Shown one piece after another: positions 32,992 to 41,130 of a stretch of 64,000 bases of DNA. Made by a program: the position numbers and the translations under genes. Within the stretch, counting starts at the first letter, position 1, and every line of letters begins with the position of its first letter. A model generated the notes under the pieces. The model did not search any database. It had not been told where the DNA came from and saw only the letters and a program-made list of their open reading frames with translations. The DNA is from Candidatus Rubrimentiphilum sp. (GTDB lineage Bacteria; Vulcanimicrobiota; Vulcanimicrobiia; Vulcanimicrobiales; Vulcanimicrobiaceae): positions 1,159,087 to 1,223,086 of the forward strand of contig DASTDE010000001.1 in NCBI GenBank assembly GCA_035710515.1, given 5' to 3'.

Positions 32992-33696
32992 TCACCTCCG
33001 TTGGTCGTTTGCCGCACCTTTTGGCGGATTGGCGATCAGGTCCTCGATGAACTGCGCGATCAGGTCGCCTTCCCACTTCAGCCGCGACGCCAGCCAGGCG
33101 CGTTCGGACGGGCACGTCACCTCGCCCAGTTCGATCACCAGCGCGCCCGCGCTCGCGTGCACTTGCCGGAAGCCGTAATAGTTGCTCAAGTTTGTGGTGA
33201 AGTTGTCTGTCATGAAGTGATAGGGAAAGTAATGGCTGTAGAGTGCGCGCCACGCGCGCGCGGCGGGAACCGAGCCGGGATCGTGATAGCCGATCGACGC
33301 GCCGGTCGAACATGGTGTGCCACTGCCGTCGAAGTGAATGAAGACCGCCGCTTTGACATCGAATGTGCCGTCGAAATCCGCCGGCTCGCGCGCCACGGTA
33401 AAGCCTTTCGCCCGCAGGTCGCGCGCGACTTCATCCGCCACGACCGGCGTCCACTGCCGCTCGCCAGCGGCGCCGAGATTACACTTGTGCTTAAAGTGCG
33501 CGCAACTGGCGGGGCGGCCTTCGTGACCGGCCGACACTAAGGCGTCGAAATGCATTGGAGATGCGAATGGCGTGGGGGCAGCTACGATCGAGGGCATTGG
33601 TGACGGCACGGGCGAGGTCTGAGATGCAAGCTGCACCGGCGGGGTAATCGATGCGAGCGCTGCGATAAGCGGGATAAAAACAGCCGTCATCAACAT
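32992..33696 (-). CDS. Secreted amidase_3-like (N-acetylmuramoyl-L-alanine amidase fold) protein
   Basis: A 234-residue protein with an N-terminal hydrophobic segment and a Pro-rich linker (PVPSPMPSIVAAPTP), then a domain whose landmarks fit zinc amidases: SAGHEGRPAS (first His, usually DAGHGG), a Glu in GERQWTPVVADEVARDL, VFIHFDG (usually SIHANA) and ALVIELGEVTCPSE (catalytic Glu). These enzymes cleave the N-acetylmuramoyl-L-alanine bond of peptidoglycan. The motifs are modified, so substrate or activity may differ. Coupled by a 5-nt gap to the small secreted protein gene. Confidence 0.65.
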   Translation of the reverse strand: MLMTAVFIPLIAALASITPPVQLASQTSPVPSPMPSIVAAPTPFASPMHFDALVSAGHEGRPASCAHFKHKCNLGAAGERQWTPVVADEVARDLRAKGFTVAREPADFDGTFDVKAAVFIHFDGSGTPCSTGASIGYHDPGSVPAARAWRALYSHYFPYHFMTDNFTTNLSNYYGFRQVHASAGALVIELGEVTCPSERAWLASRLKWEGDLIAQFIEDLIANPPKGAANDQRR

Positions 33697-33712
33697 CAGG
33701 CTGCCCTATTCG

Positions 33713-36502
33713 TCAGGCGCGGGTTTGCGTCAGGCCGACGAGTTGCTTAATCGCTTCGGACGGCTCGCACTGCAGCTCGGCCAGCAGCGTTTCGCGATAC
33801 TGGCGGTACTGCCGCATTGCGGCGGCGCGATCGTCGCGGCGCAGGTGCGCTTTAATCGCGAGTTCGCGGCCGGCTTCATCGCACGGATCGTAACCGATCA
33901 TCTCTTCAGCTAGCTCGAGGGCGCGACGGATGTTGCCGTTGCTCAGCGCGTCGGCGGCCAATCGGTGCGCGGCCTCGAGGCGCAATCCCCGCAAGTGCCG
34001 TTCCGTCGCTTCAAACCAATCCCATGATAACATCCGCTCGGGGCGTTTATTGCGGAGCTTCTCGTAGACGCTCGAGAGCTGCGCGCGCTCGGCGTCATCC
34101 AGCGAGGTGCGCGACCGCAGCGCGGTCATCGTGCGATCGATCTCCCAGAGATCCACACGCACGTCATCGTGCAGCGCGTAGCCGTCTTTGCTGCGCACCA
34201 CGCGATCGCTGCCAAGATGCGCGCGCAACCGGTGCAAACAGACGCTGAGCGCATTGCGCGCGGAGTATTCATCCAGCTCGGGCCACAGCAAGTCGGCCAG
34301 CCGCGCGCGCGGTACGTTTTCACGCCGCAGCGACAGCGCCACCAGCAGCGCGAGTTCGCGTTCAGAGAGCGGCACCTCGCGGCCCGCACTGCGCACGACG
34401 CCCGCCGTCAACTGCACTTCGAGCGGCAGCGCGCGCTCGAAGCGATCGCGGTGCAGGCGCCCCATGTATTTGTCGAGCATGCCGAAATCGGCCAGCCCTT
34501 CGGCAATCGCGCGCACCGCGCTCTGCAGGGCGGGCGATTCGCACCGGGCCGCCGCGCGCGCGGCGATTGCGATAGTTTCTTCGAACGCCGGCTCGTCGTA
34601 TGTTGCCACCGCGACGGCCGACAGACATTCCACGAAGGGTGAGCCCAACTTCTGCGCGGCAGCCAGCGCGGCTCGCGCGTAGCGTACGGTTTCTCGTGCG
34701 TCGTTAGAATTCGCAGCTGCAATGATGCTCCCGCAGGCGATGAACTTCAACATGTCGATGTTGGTGGGTTCTTCGTGGCGCCCGCGCGCGGCGGCGGCGA
34801 AATACGCCAGCCCGCGCACAGCGTTCGTGTGCACGATTTCGTCGAGCTCGACGCCGTACTTCACAAAGGCGCCGTCGTCGCCGGCAAACCACGCGCCGAA
34901 ACACGCCTCGGCAAGATCCAGCGCGACGAAATTCATTAACCCCGAACGGCGCGAACCTTCCAGCGCCCGGTCCACGAACTGCCTCGCGACCGCGAACTCG
35001 CCGCGCGCCCGGGCGATGTCCGCGCCGAGCGAGAGCAGGGCACCCGAGCCGACGATGTCCGTCACGCCGACGTGCGGCAGCGCCGCCGTCATGTCGCGCT
35101 CGCCTTGTCCCAGTCTGCCGGCGCGCGCGCGAAGCAGACCGAGAACGTAGACGACGTAGCCTTCAACATAGTCTTTGGGCTGTGCGCCGATGTGATTCTC
35201 GCGCAGATACTCTTCGAGCATCGCTATCGCTTCTTCAATTCCGCCCGTGTAGCCGCGCATGACGGCGCGGAAAATCAGCAAGTAGCTGCGTTCGGTGGGC
35301 GTGACGGTTGGCGAAAGCGTGAGCCAGCGCGACTCCGATTCTTCGAGCAACTCTTGCATGTCCATACAGAACATGCGCAGCATGCCCGTAATGCCCCACA
35401 GGCGTGGATACTCTTCGATGAGCGCACGATCGAGCGACGCCAGCGCGCGGGCGTATTCCGGCGAAGGCGTGTGGTCGCGAATGACTTCGTATTGTCCGAG
35501 CGCGTGCGCCGCCGACTCCTGATCGCCGTGCGCCAGATGCAGCTCGGCCGCGCGCAGATAGTGTTTGGCGCGCGAGTGTGCGCCGGCGACGCGCGCCAGA
35601 ATTACTTCGCGCTGCGTCTGCCGGTGTTCGACCAGCAGCGCGCCGAGCAGCGGATGCAGCACGAACACTTCGCCCGTATGGGTGAGGAACGGTGACTGCT
35701 TGGCGAACTCAACCAGCGCGTGGACGGCGCCTTCTTCTGCAAACGCGGCTTGCAGATCCGCAATGGACGTATGCGGAATGCACGCGCACACAAACAGCGC
35801 CTCGTGCAGCTTCGGGTCGAGCGTGGCGAGCACTTCGTCCGCTAAGTAATCGTGAATCTCTTTAAAGGCGACGTCGGCCAAATTCTCGAGCAGCGTGTCG
35901 ATGCGGCCTTCGCTCGCGAAGCGGCGCAGCAGAAAAACCGCGATCGGCCAGCCCTGCGAGATCTGCATGATGCGCGCCAGGAATCCGGGCCGGTCGGCGT
36001 ACGGACCAAAGAGTGACAGCAGTTCGGAGCGATCGAAGGCCAAGTCGTCCGCGCGCAGCGTGAGAATTTCGTGTGGCGGTGCGTAGCGTGTTAAATGAAG
36101 CGGCAGCGTCTCGCGCGAGCAGATAACGACCACGCGCCGGTCGGGCCGCTGCGAGAGCACGCGGCTAAAGAATTCCAGCGCGGCCTCGTTGCGCGCGACG
36201 TGGTCGGCGTTTTCGAAGACGAAGATCGAATCGGTGACCGGGTCTTTCCAGGCTTCAAGCGCGGGACGAGCCGGCTCGGCGGCCAGCGCTGCGATCAGGC
36301 GCTGACCCAGGTCGGCTTCGTCGGCGACGTCGGCCAGGTCGCAGACGGTGGCGTTCGGCTTGGAGGCGAGCAGCTGGCGCGCCAGGGTGGACTTTCCGAA
36401 GCCGGGCGGCGCCGAGACGGCGACGATCTTCGGCTGGACCCGCTCCAGGCGGTCCAACAGAAAATTCCGCCGGATCTCAAATCCGGCCGCGTTTGCCTCC
36501 AT
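33713..36502 (-). CDS. STAND ATPase regulator with C-terminal SARP (winged helix + BTAD) module
   Basis: A 929-residue protein: a P-loop APPGFGKST (31-39) and Walker-B-like SIFVFENADHV in an ATPase domain resembling that of MalT, then a TPR-like helical region, then at about 691-790 an OmpR/SARP-type winged helix (LSERELALLVALSL, LADLLWPELDEYSARNALSV, CLHRLRAHLG) and at 790-929 a bacterial transcriptional activator (BTAD) domain. SARPs usually have the DNA-binding module at the N-terminus; here it is at the C-terminus, replacing the LuxR helix-turn-helix. It is probably a ligand- and ATP-gated activator; ligand unknown. AAGG lies 7 nt before the ATG. Confidence 0.9.
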   Translation of the reverse strand: MEANAAGFEIRRNFLLDRLERVQPKIVAVSAPPGFGKSTLARQLLASKPNATVCDLADVADEADLGQRLIAALAAEPARPALEAWKDPVTDSIFVFENADHVARNEAALEFFSRVLSQRPDRRVVVICSRETLPLHLTRYAPPHEILTLRADDLAFDRSELLSLFGPYADRPGFLARIMQISQGWPIAVFLLRRFASEGRIDTLLENLADVAFKEIHDYLADEVLATLDPKLHEALFVCACIPHTSIADLQAAFAEEGAVHALVEFAKQSPFLTHTGEVFVLHPLLGALLVEHRQTQREVILARVAGAHSRAKHYLRAAELHLAHGDQESAAHALGQYEVIRDHTPSPEYARALASLDRALIEEYPRLWGITGMLRMFCMDMQELLEESESRWLTLSPTVTPTERSYLLIFRAVMRGYTGGIEEAIAMLEEYLRENHIGAQPKDYVEGYVVYVLGLLRARAGRLGQGERDMTAALPHVGVTDIVGSGALLSLGADIARARGEFAVARQFVDRALEGSRRSGLMNFVALDLAEACFGAWFAGDDGAFVKYGVELDEIVHTNAVRGLAYFAAAARGRHEEPTNIDMLKFIACGSIIAAANSNDARETVRYARAALAAAQKLGSPFVECLSAVAVATYDEPAFEETIAIAARAAARCESPALQSAVRAIAEGLADFGMLDKYMGRLHRDRFERALPLEVQLTAGVVRSAGREVPLSERELALLVALSLRRENVPRARLADLLWPELDEYSARNALSVCLHRLRAHLGSDRVVRSKDGYALHDDVRVDLWEIDRTMTALRSRTSLDDAERAQLSSVYEKLRNKRPERMLSWDWFEATERHLRGLRLEAAHRLAADALSNGNIRRALELAEEMIGYDPCDEAGRELAIKAHLRRDDRAAAMRQYRQYRETLLAELQCEPSEAIKQLVGLTQTRA

Positions 36503-36663
36503 GGCCTTACCTTACGACGCGGGCGCCGCCTGGGGCTACGCCATTTCCCCCGATCTTGTAAGCACTTTGTAATGGAGTTGTTATGGGTCGTAAGTCCCAC
36601 GACAATAGGCCGGGATACTCTCTTTAGAACCGTTTCTACAGTCTATGGAGCTAGATTAAGAAA

Positions 36664-37065
36664 ATGGCGATTTCCACCGAGCCGGCGCACGCCTTTGCCG
36701 GCAAGGAACCCGTGGTCACCCGGACGCTGGGCCGCTTGCTTGACCTCGACGAGCAGATCGCAGTGCTCGGCAACGCCTCCGCCTTGGGAGCGATCTTGCG
36801 CGGGATGACGATCGGCGAGGCCATTGAGACGTTAAAGGGCCTGGTTCCGTTGACTCCCCGAGGGCATCTTCACTCCAATCTCTCCGAGCGCGAGTTAGAG
36901 GTCGTTCGATTGGTGGCCGAAGGGCTATCGAATAAAGAGATCTCCTCGCGGCTCAAATTAAGCGACAAAACGGTAAAGAATCATATTTCGCACATCTTGG
37001 CGAAGATGAACCTAACCGCGCGCACCCAAGTAGCCGTTTACGCCATCCGCGCCGGATTAGTATAG
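36664..37065 (+). CDS. LuxR-type helix-turn-helix regulator without receiver
   Basis: A 133-residue protein. The C-terminal 65 residues are a NarL/LuxR helix-turn-helix: LSERELEVVRLVAEGLSNKE, SDKTVKNHISHILAKMNLTA and TQVAVYAI. The N-terminal 60 residues are too short for a receiver and have no Asp pocket, so activity is not set by phosphorylation in the usual way. It is divergent from the STAND-SARP regulator across a 161-bp gap. ATG at 36664. Confidence 0.85.
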   Translation: MAISTEPAHAFAGKEPVVTRTLGRLLDLDEQIAVLGNASALGAILRGMTIGEAIETLKGLVPLTPRGHLHSNLSERELEVVRLVAEGLSNKEISSRLKLSDKTVKNHISHILAKMNLTARTQVAVYAIRAGLV

Positions 37066-37110
37066 CCGCCTGCTCGCTTGAGCAGACCCTGGATTGGGAA
37101 ACGTACCTAC

Positions 37111-37968
37111 ATGGTTGAATCGCGCCCGAACTGGCCGAACGGCATCGGCCTCTTAATAATTCATATCTGCGCGCTGGCTGTTTTTGTTCCACTCTTCTTC
37201 AATTGGCCCGCATTAATTGTCGCCGCTTGCATCGCATATGCAACCGGAGCGTGGGGCATCACGCTCTGTTATCACCGCACATTAACGCATCGCAGCGTCC
37301 GCCTGAAGAAACCGGTGGAATATGCCACCGCGATTTTAGGTCTGCTCGCCATGCAAGGCGATCCGATTTCGTGGGTCGCGACGCATCGCCGCCATCACGC
37401 GCATTCAGACCACGAAGGCGATCCGCACGACGCAGGACGCGGTTTCGGCTGGGCGCACATCGAGTGGCTCTTCAAGCCGAATCCGGACGTGCCGCGCACC
37501 GTTCCCGAGTTTCAAAAATATTGTCCGGATCTCTGGAACGACAAGTTTTACCGGGCGCTGTATCAACTGAACTTTCCGATCCAAGTCGCGTTCGCCGGCA
37601 TGCTGCTGGCCATCGGTGGCTGGCCGTTCGTCGTGTGGGGCATCTTCGGACGGTTGGTGTTCGCCTATCATACGACGTGGCTGGTGAACAGCGCGACGCA
37701 TATGTTCGGCTATCGCACCTATAAAACGACGGACCAGTCAACCAACTCGTGGTGGGTCGCGCTGCTCTCGTTCGGCGAGGGCTGGCACAACAACCATCAC
37801 GCGTTTCCGTACTCGGCGCGTCACGGAATGGCGTGGTACGAATTCGACATGACGTGGCTCACGATTCGGTTCTTGTGGCTCCTGCGGCTCGCCGATCGCG
37901 TTCGGGTGCCGAGCGCGGCACTACAGGCCCGTCTGCGCGTTACGCCGCGTAAACCTCACCCCGTCTAG
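37111..37968 (+). CDS. Membrane-bound fatty acid desaturase (acyl-CoA/lipid delta-9 type)
   Basis: About 285 residues with four helices and the three histidine boxes of diiron desaturases: HRTLTH, HRRHHAHSD and HNNHHAF. It also has GAWGITLCYHR and the WVNSATHMFG-type segment of the delta-9 group. It introduces a cis double bond into acyl chains at the inner membrane using O2, with an electron donor not encoded here. The ATG at 37111 is preferred over TTG at 37078, though neither has a strong ribosome binding site. It lies 45 nt after the LuxR-type gene and may be co-transcribed with it. Confidence 0.88.
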   Translation: MVESRPNWPNGIGLLIIHICALAVFVPLFFNWPALIVAACIAYATGAWGITLCYHRTLTHRSVRLKKPVEYATAILGLLAMQGDPISWVATHRRHHAHSDHEGDPHDAGRGFGWAHIEWLFKPNPDVPRTVPEFQKYCPDLWNDKFYRALYQLNFPIQVAFAGMLLAIGGWPFVVWGIFGRLVFAYHTTWLVNSATHMFGYRTYKTTDQSTNSWWVALLSFGEGWHNNHHAFPYSARHGMAWYEFDMTWLTIRFLWLLRLADRVRVPSAALQARLRVTPRKPHPV

Positions 37969-38165
37969 CGCACCTCGGTTAAGTGCCAGCCGCCGCACGA
38001 TCCGTGCGGGCATTGGTACACGCGTAGTTGCAAATACTCGCCGTTCTCTTCGGCGCGTTTCATTTGATGCTCGGCTGTCTCGAGGGCGGCGCGCTCGTGG
38101 GGATAGCGCTTCTTGCCGCAGCTGGAGACGAGCTCGACAAGACTCCGTAGTTTATTGCGCCGCAT
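37965..38165 (-). CDS. Small conserved Cys/His protein
   Basis: A 66-residue protein (MRRNKLRSLVELVSSCGKKR...) with the pattern CGKKRYPHERAALETA, then LQLRVYQCPHGSCGGWHLTE. Cys, Cys, Cys and His near the two ends resemble a small zinc-binding fold found in bacterial and phage proteins of similar size; the function is not known. The ATG at 38165 begins the conserved part. It ends 4 bp inside the convergent desaturase gene. Confidence 0.65.
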   Translation of the reverse strand: MRRNKLRSLVELVSSCGKKRYPHERAALETAEHQMKRAEENGEYLQLRVYQCPHGSCGGWHLTEVR

Positions 38166-38240
38166 GCCGGGCGGCTTCTCCAATTGTAACGATCTGCCCC
38201 GCTCGGAGCACACGCCTCAGTTTCGCTGTATACTTACGGC

Positions 38241-39212
38241 ATGATTCGAACCCTGGTCGCGGCGGCGCTTCTTGCCGGACTTGCTCTTCCGGCGTCCGCG
38301 AAGACTGTGGATGTCTCAGCTTATGCGGCAACTCTCCAGCATTCGTCGAACTCACAGCAATTGATCGACGCGTGCAGAAACTTGACGTCAGCGCTATACG
38401 TCACGGTGCCGATCGGTACGTCCGGCCAATCGTCACCGAACGGTGATGCGGCGCTTGCTGCGATGACCAAGTTCGTCCAATCGGGGCACAATACGCAAGC
38501 CCGCGTTCGCTGCGCGCGTTACTTGGGCAACATTTCCCTAGTCGGCATGGAGCCGCCAAATTTAAAAACGTATAGCCCTTATGCCGACCAGGCAATTGCA
38601 GTGCTTTTCGCGCTATTCAAGGATCGGGATCCGTTGATCCGTGCTGGGGCGGCCAACGCTCTTTGGGGGATAAGGTCGCCCGCGGTCGGGCAGGCCCTAC
38701 TGCACCTGGCGAATACCGATCCATCTCCGATTGTTGTGGGAGCGGCATTTCAAACTATGTTCTGGGCCATGAAAGCAGATATCGCTGCTAATCATGACGC
38801 ACAGGCGTACGATGATTCCATTGCGCGGGGCCTGCGTTCGATTGATTCGGATGTTGTCGTGGGCGCGCTCTCGGCCTACGGCGCTCTCCACGGATTCCAA
38901 GCCAATTCGGTGCTTCGCACGTACGCGGCATCAGACAAACGGCCGGCGGTCCGCGAGGGGGCCATCGCGGCGTTCGAGTCAATGATGGAGTGGAACAAGA
39001 GTATAACGGACTTTCTTGAGTCGAGGCTCAGCGATCCCGACATAAATGTTCGCGACAGGGTGATGCTGGAATTGATGCGCTTCGGCGACTACCACGCTTT
39101 GCCGGCAATCCAAAGACTGGCAAAAACTGCGCCCACCGCACAAGAACGCGCCTCAGCCGCTGCCTATGCAAAGGCGATGATGGCGTACGAGATACGGAAC
39201 CGCCCGCACTAA
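38241..39212 (+). CDS. Secreted HEAT-repeat protein
   Basis: A 323-residue protein with a signal peptide (MIRTLVAAALLAGLALPASA). The rest is a series of paired helices in HEAT style: DQAIAVLFALFKDRDPLIRA, GAANALWGIRSPAVGQALLH, VVVGALSAYGALHGFQ, KRPAVREGAIAAFESM and SDPDINVRDRVMLELM, the Asp-x-Val-Arg turns being typical. It probably acts as a periplasmic protein-protein scaffold. No partner can be named. Confidence 0.75.
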   Translation: MIRTLVAAALLAGLALPASAKTVDVSAYAATLQHSSNSQQLIDACRNLTSALYVTVPIGTSGQSSPNGDAALAAMTKFVQSGHNTQARVRCARYLGNISLVGMEPPNLKTYSPYADQAIAVLFALFKDRDPLIRAGAANALWGIRSPAVGQALLHLANTDPSPIVVGAAFQTMFWAMKADIAANHDAQAYDDSIARGLRSIDSDVVVGALSAYGALHGFQANSVLRTYAASDKRPAVREGAIAAFESMMEWNKSITDFLESRLSDPDINVRDRVMLELMRFGDYHALPAIQRLAKTAPTAQERASAAAYAKAMMAYEIRNRPH

Positions 39213-39247
39213 CGCAAGGATTAACTTCCTCGGGCGCGGGCTTTTTT
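39202..39247 (+). terminator. Possible Rho-independent terminator
   Basis: GCCCGC (39202-39207) pairs with GCGGGC (39236-39241), with a nested AGGA/TCCT pair, and the second arm is followed directly by TTTTTT (39242-39247). The loop is long (about 28 nt), so this is a moderate candidate. It would end the HEAT-repeat transcript and overlaps its last codons. Confidence 0.5.
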
Positions 39248-39300
39248 CAGGGTCATGATCTGCTCTGCCTGAACGTTTGGAGTCGCGGAGGAACATTCTT

Positions 39301-39543
39301 ATGGTGATGGCTCTGCTTTTCACCGGGGCGCTGGCGACGCCGCAACCGCCGCCCCGATTCCCATGTCGAATCAAGCCGCCGGCCTGCTACGCGTTCGCTA
39401 TGATGTGTGACTACGGGAACAAAAGGCCGGCCGCGCATTTTGTTAGTATTTCTAGCGGTATCGCGCCGACGCCGATGGTGCGCGAACCCGGGAAATGCTT
39501 CGTCAACGTGAAACCCAATGTTGTGCCTTCGCGCAAACGATAG
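39301..39543 (+). CDS. Small secreted cysteine-containing protein
   Basis: An 80-residue protein with a hydrophobic start (MVMALLFTGALATPQ) that looks like a signal peptide, then four cysteines (PCRIKPPACYAF, MCDYGNK, KCFVNV) and a basic C-terminus. GGAGG lies 9 nt upstream of the ATG at 39301, which decides the start against a TTG at 39277. It ends 11 nt before the next gene. Function unknown. Confidence 0.5.
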   Translation: MVMALLFTGALATPQPPPRFPCRIKPPACYAFAMMCDYGNKRPAAHFVSISSGIAPTPMVREPGKCFVNVKPNVVPSRKR

Positions 39544-39554
39544 GAGATTCTGAA

Positions 39555-40199
39555 GTGTTGAAACGCGCCGGTTTGTATTTTTTCGCTGCCCTATTTGCGT
39601 TTTCCGCAGTCGCCCTTGCCGATCAGGGCCCCACCTACAAGGGGCCGTTGAGTCCGGTTGAGACAGCGTTCGTAAAAAGCATACAAACCGACCTGATGCA
39701 GCGCTTTCCGACCGCGGCGGACGCCGAAAAGGCGGGCTATGTCCGGTACACCAACGCCGATGAAACCGGCGCGATCAGTTACGCCAACCTTCAGTGGGTG
39801 TCGCCCGATAGCCGCCACCCCAGTCAACTCTGGTACGACAAGAACGGCAACTTGTTGGGTGCGGACTTTTCGGTCCTAAAAACGAGCGATGTCCGCCCAT
39901 CAATCTTCGGCACGAACCCGGGGCGCCTTTATGAATTTGACGACCACGTGCACTATATGCTGAAAAACGCGGACGGCACGATGACCTATGACAAGTGGGT
40001 GATGGCGCCCAAATACGTTGCGGCGGGCGGCGAGCCGGCGCACCCGACTGCGGCGAAACTGGTCGAAATGGGTCGCGCCAAGAACGTCGCGCAGATCGTC
40101 ACCGTTTTTGACATGCCGTCCATTTGGGATCTGATCGTGTGGGTCAAACCCAATCCTAACGGGGCCTTTGCCGAGAAGAACCCGCTCGTCACGCCGTAA
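39555..40199 (+). CDS. Secreted hypothetical protein
   Basis: A 214-residue protein: GTG start at 39555 with AGGAG 8 nt upstream, signal peptide (LKRAGLYFFAALFAFSAVALA), and a mature domain rich in Tyr/Trp/Asp with the motif LYEFDDHVHYML and a closing VWVKPNPNGAFAEKNP. The closely spaced His residues in DDHVHY could bind metal. No known family is recognised. It is followed after 1 nt by the GNAT gene, so the two are probably one transcript. Confidence 0.7.
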   Translation: MLKRAGLYFFAALFAFSAVALADQGPTYKGPLSPVETAFVKSIQTDLMQRFPTAADAEKAGYVRYTNADETGAISYANLQWVSPDSRHPSQLWYDKNGNLLGADFSVLKTSDVRPSIFGTNPGRLYEFDDHVHYMLKNADGTMTYDKWVMAPKYVAAGGEPAHPTAAKLVEMGRAKNVAQIVTVFDMPSIWDLIVWVKPNPNGAFAEKNPLVTP

Positions 40200-40200
40200 G

Positions 40201-40803
40201 GTGCCGTGGATCGAGCCGGTCGCGCTGGACGGGACGCACGTTAGACTGGAACTGCTATCAAGGGCGCATCACGACCATCTGGTGGCAGCCGCCAGCGACG
40301 GCGAGCTCTGGAACCTCCACTATACGACTGTTCCCGAGCCGGCCGGGATGATGGCGGAGATCGACCGGCGCTTAGCGCTGTTCGAAAGCGGGTCGATGCT
40401 GCCGTTTGCGGTGATCGACCGCGCGACGGGCGAAGCCGTCGGCATGACGACGTACATGAATATCGACGCCGAGAACCGGCGCTTGGAAATCGGTTCGACG
40501 TGGTATCGCAAGCGCGTGCAGCGCACCGCGCTCAATACCGAGTGTAAGCTTCTGCTTCTCTCGCACGCGTTCGACACGCTCGGATGCATCGCCGTCGAAT
40601 TCCGAACCTCGTCTTTAAACCTGCAAAGCCGGCGCGCGATCGAGCGCCTCGGAGCCAAGCTCGATGGCGTATTGCGCAGCCATTCCTTTCATAAGGATGG
40701 CTCGCTGCGCGATACCGTTGTTTACAGCGTAACGGCGCCGGAGTGGCCGGCGGTGCGGGCCGACCTTCTGGGGAATCTAAGATGCGACCAAAGCTCGCGA
40801 TAG
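40201..40803 (+). CDS. GNAT-family N-acetyltransferase (RimJ/RimL-like)
   Basis: A 200-residue protein with the layout of RimJ/RimL acetyltransferases: WIEPVALDGTHVRLELLSRA at the start, AVIDRATGEAVGMTTYMNID in the middle, IGSTWYRKRVQRTALNTE (acetyl-CoA pyrophosphate-binding region) and AIERLGAKLDG at the last helix-strand. It would transfer acetyl from acetyl-CoA to an amine of a protein N-terminus, antibiotic or metabolite. The GTG at 40201 directly follows the previous stop. Confidence 0.85.
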   Translation: MPWIEPVALDGTHVRLELLSRAHHDHLVAAASDGELWNLHYTTVPEPAGMMAEIDRRLALFESGSMLPFAVIDRATGEAVGMTTYMNIDAENRRLEIGSTWYRKRVQRTALNTECKLLLLSHAFDTLGCIAVEFRTSSLNLQSRRAIERLGAKLDGVLRSHSFHKDGSLRDTVVYSVTAPEWPAVRADLLGNLRCDQSSR

Positions 40804-41120
40804 CTGCTTTACTAGCTCTCGGGTCAGCTGCCTGCGCAGCGGCTGGCGGGGGGTTCGGATATTCTGCCAGGGCCTGCGGTGGAATCCCCGACCCAATGTC
40901 TCTTTTGGTTGACTATCCCACGGAGCTCCGCATGGTTGGTCTCCCCACCGCGATTATTGCATTTGTGATCCTTGCCGTCCTTATAGCATTTCCCGGGCGC
41001 CAAAGCGTCATACTCACAAGCCGCAAGGGCACTGTGATTATTCTTTTGTTGAGTTTTCTTGTCGCCGCCATAGCATCTGCAGCAGCCGCCCCACATGGCG
41101 GTGGGCCGTGTGATATTTGA
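40782..41120 (+). CDS. Small membrane protein
   Basis: A 112-residue protein starting MRPKLAIAALLALGSAACAA, a signal-like segment with a lipobox-like SAAC, then two further hydrophobic helices (about residues 55-76 and 82-100) and a C-terminal GGGPCDI. It may be a lipoprotein or a three-helix membrane protein. The ATG at 40782 lies inside the end of the GNAT gene (22-bp overlap), suggesting coupled expression. No function assigned. Confidence 0.55.
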   Translation: MRPKLAIAALLALGSAACAAAGGGFGYSARACGGIPDPMSLLVDYPTELRMVGLPTAIIAFVILAVLIAFPGRQSVILTSRKGTVIILLLSFLVAAIASAAAAPHGGGPCDI

Positions 41121-41130
41121 TTTCGGAGGA

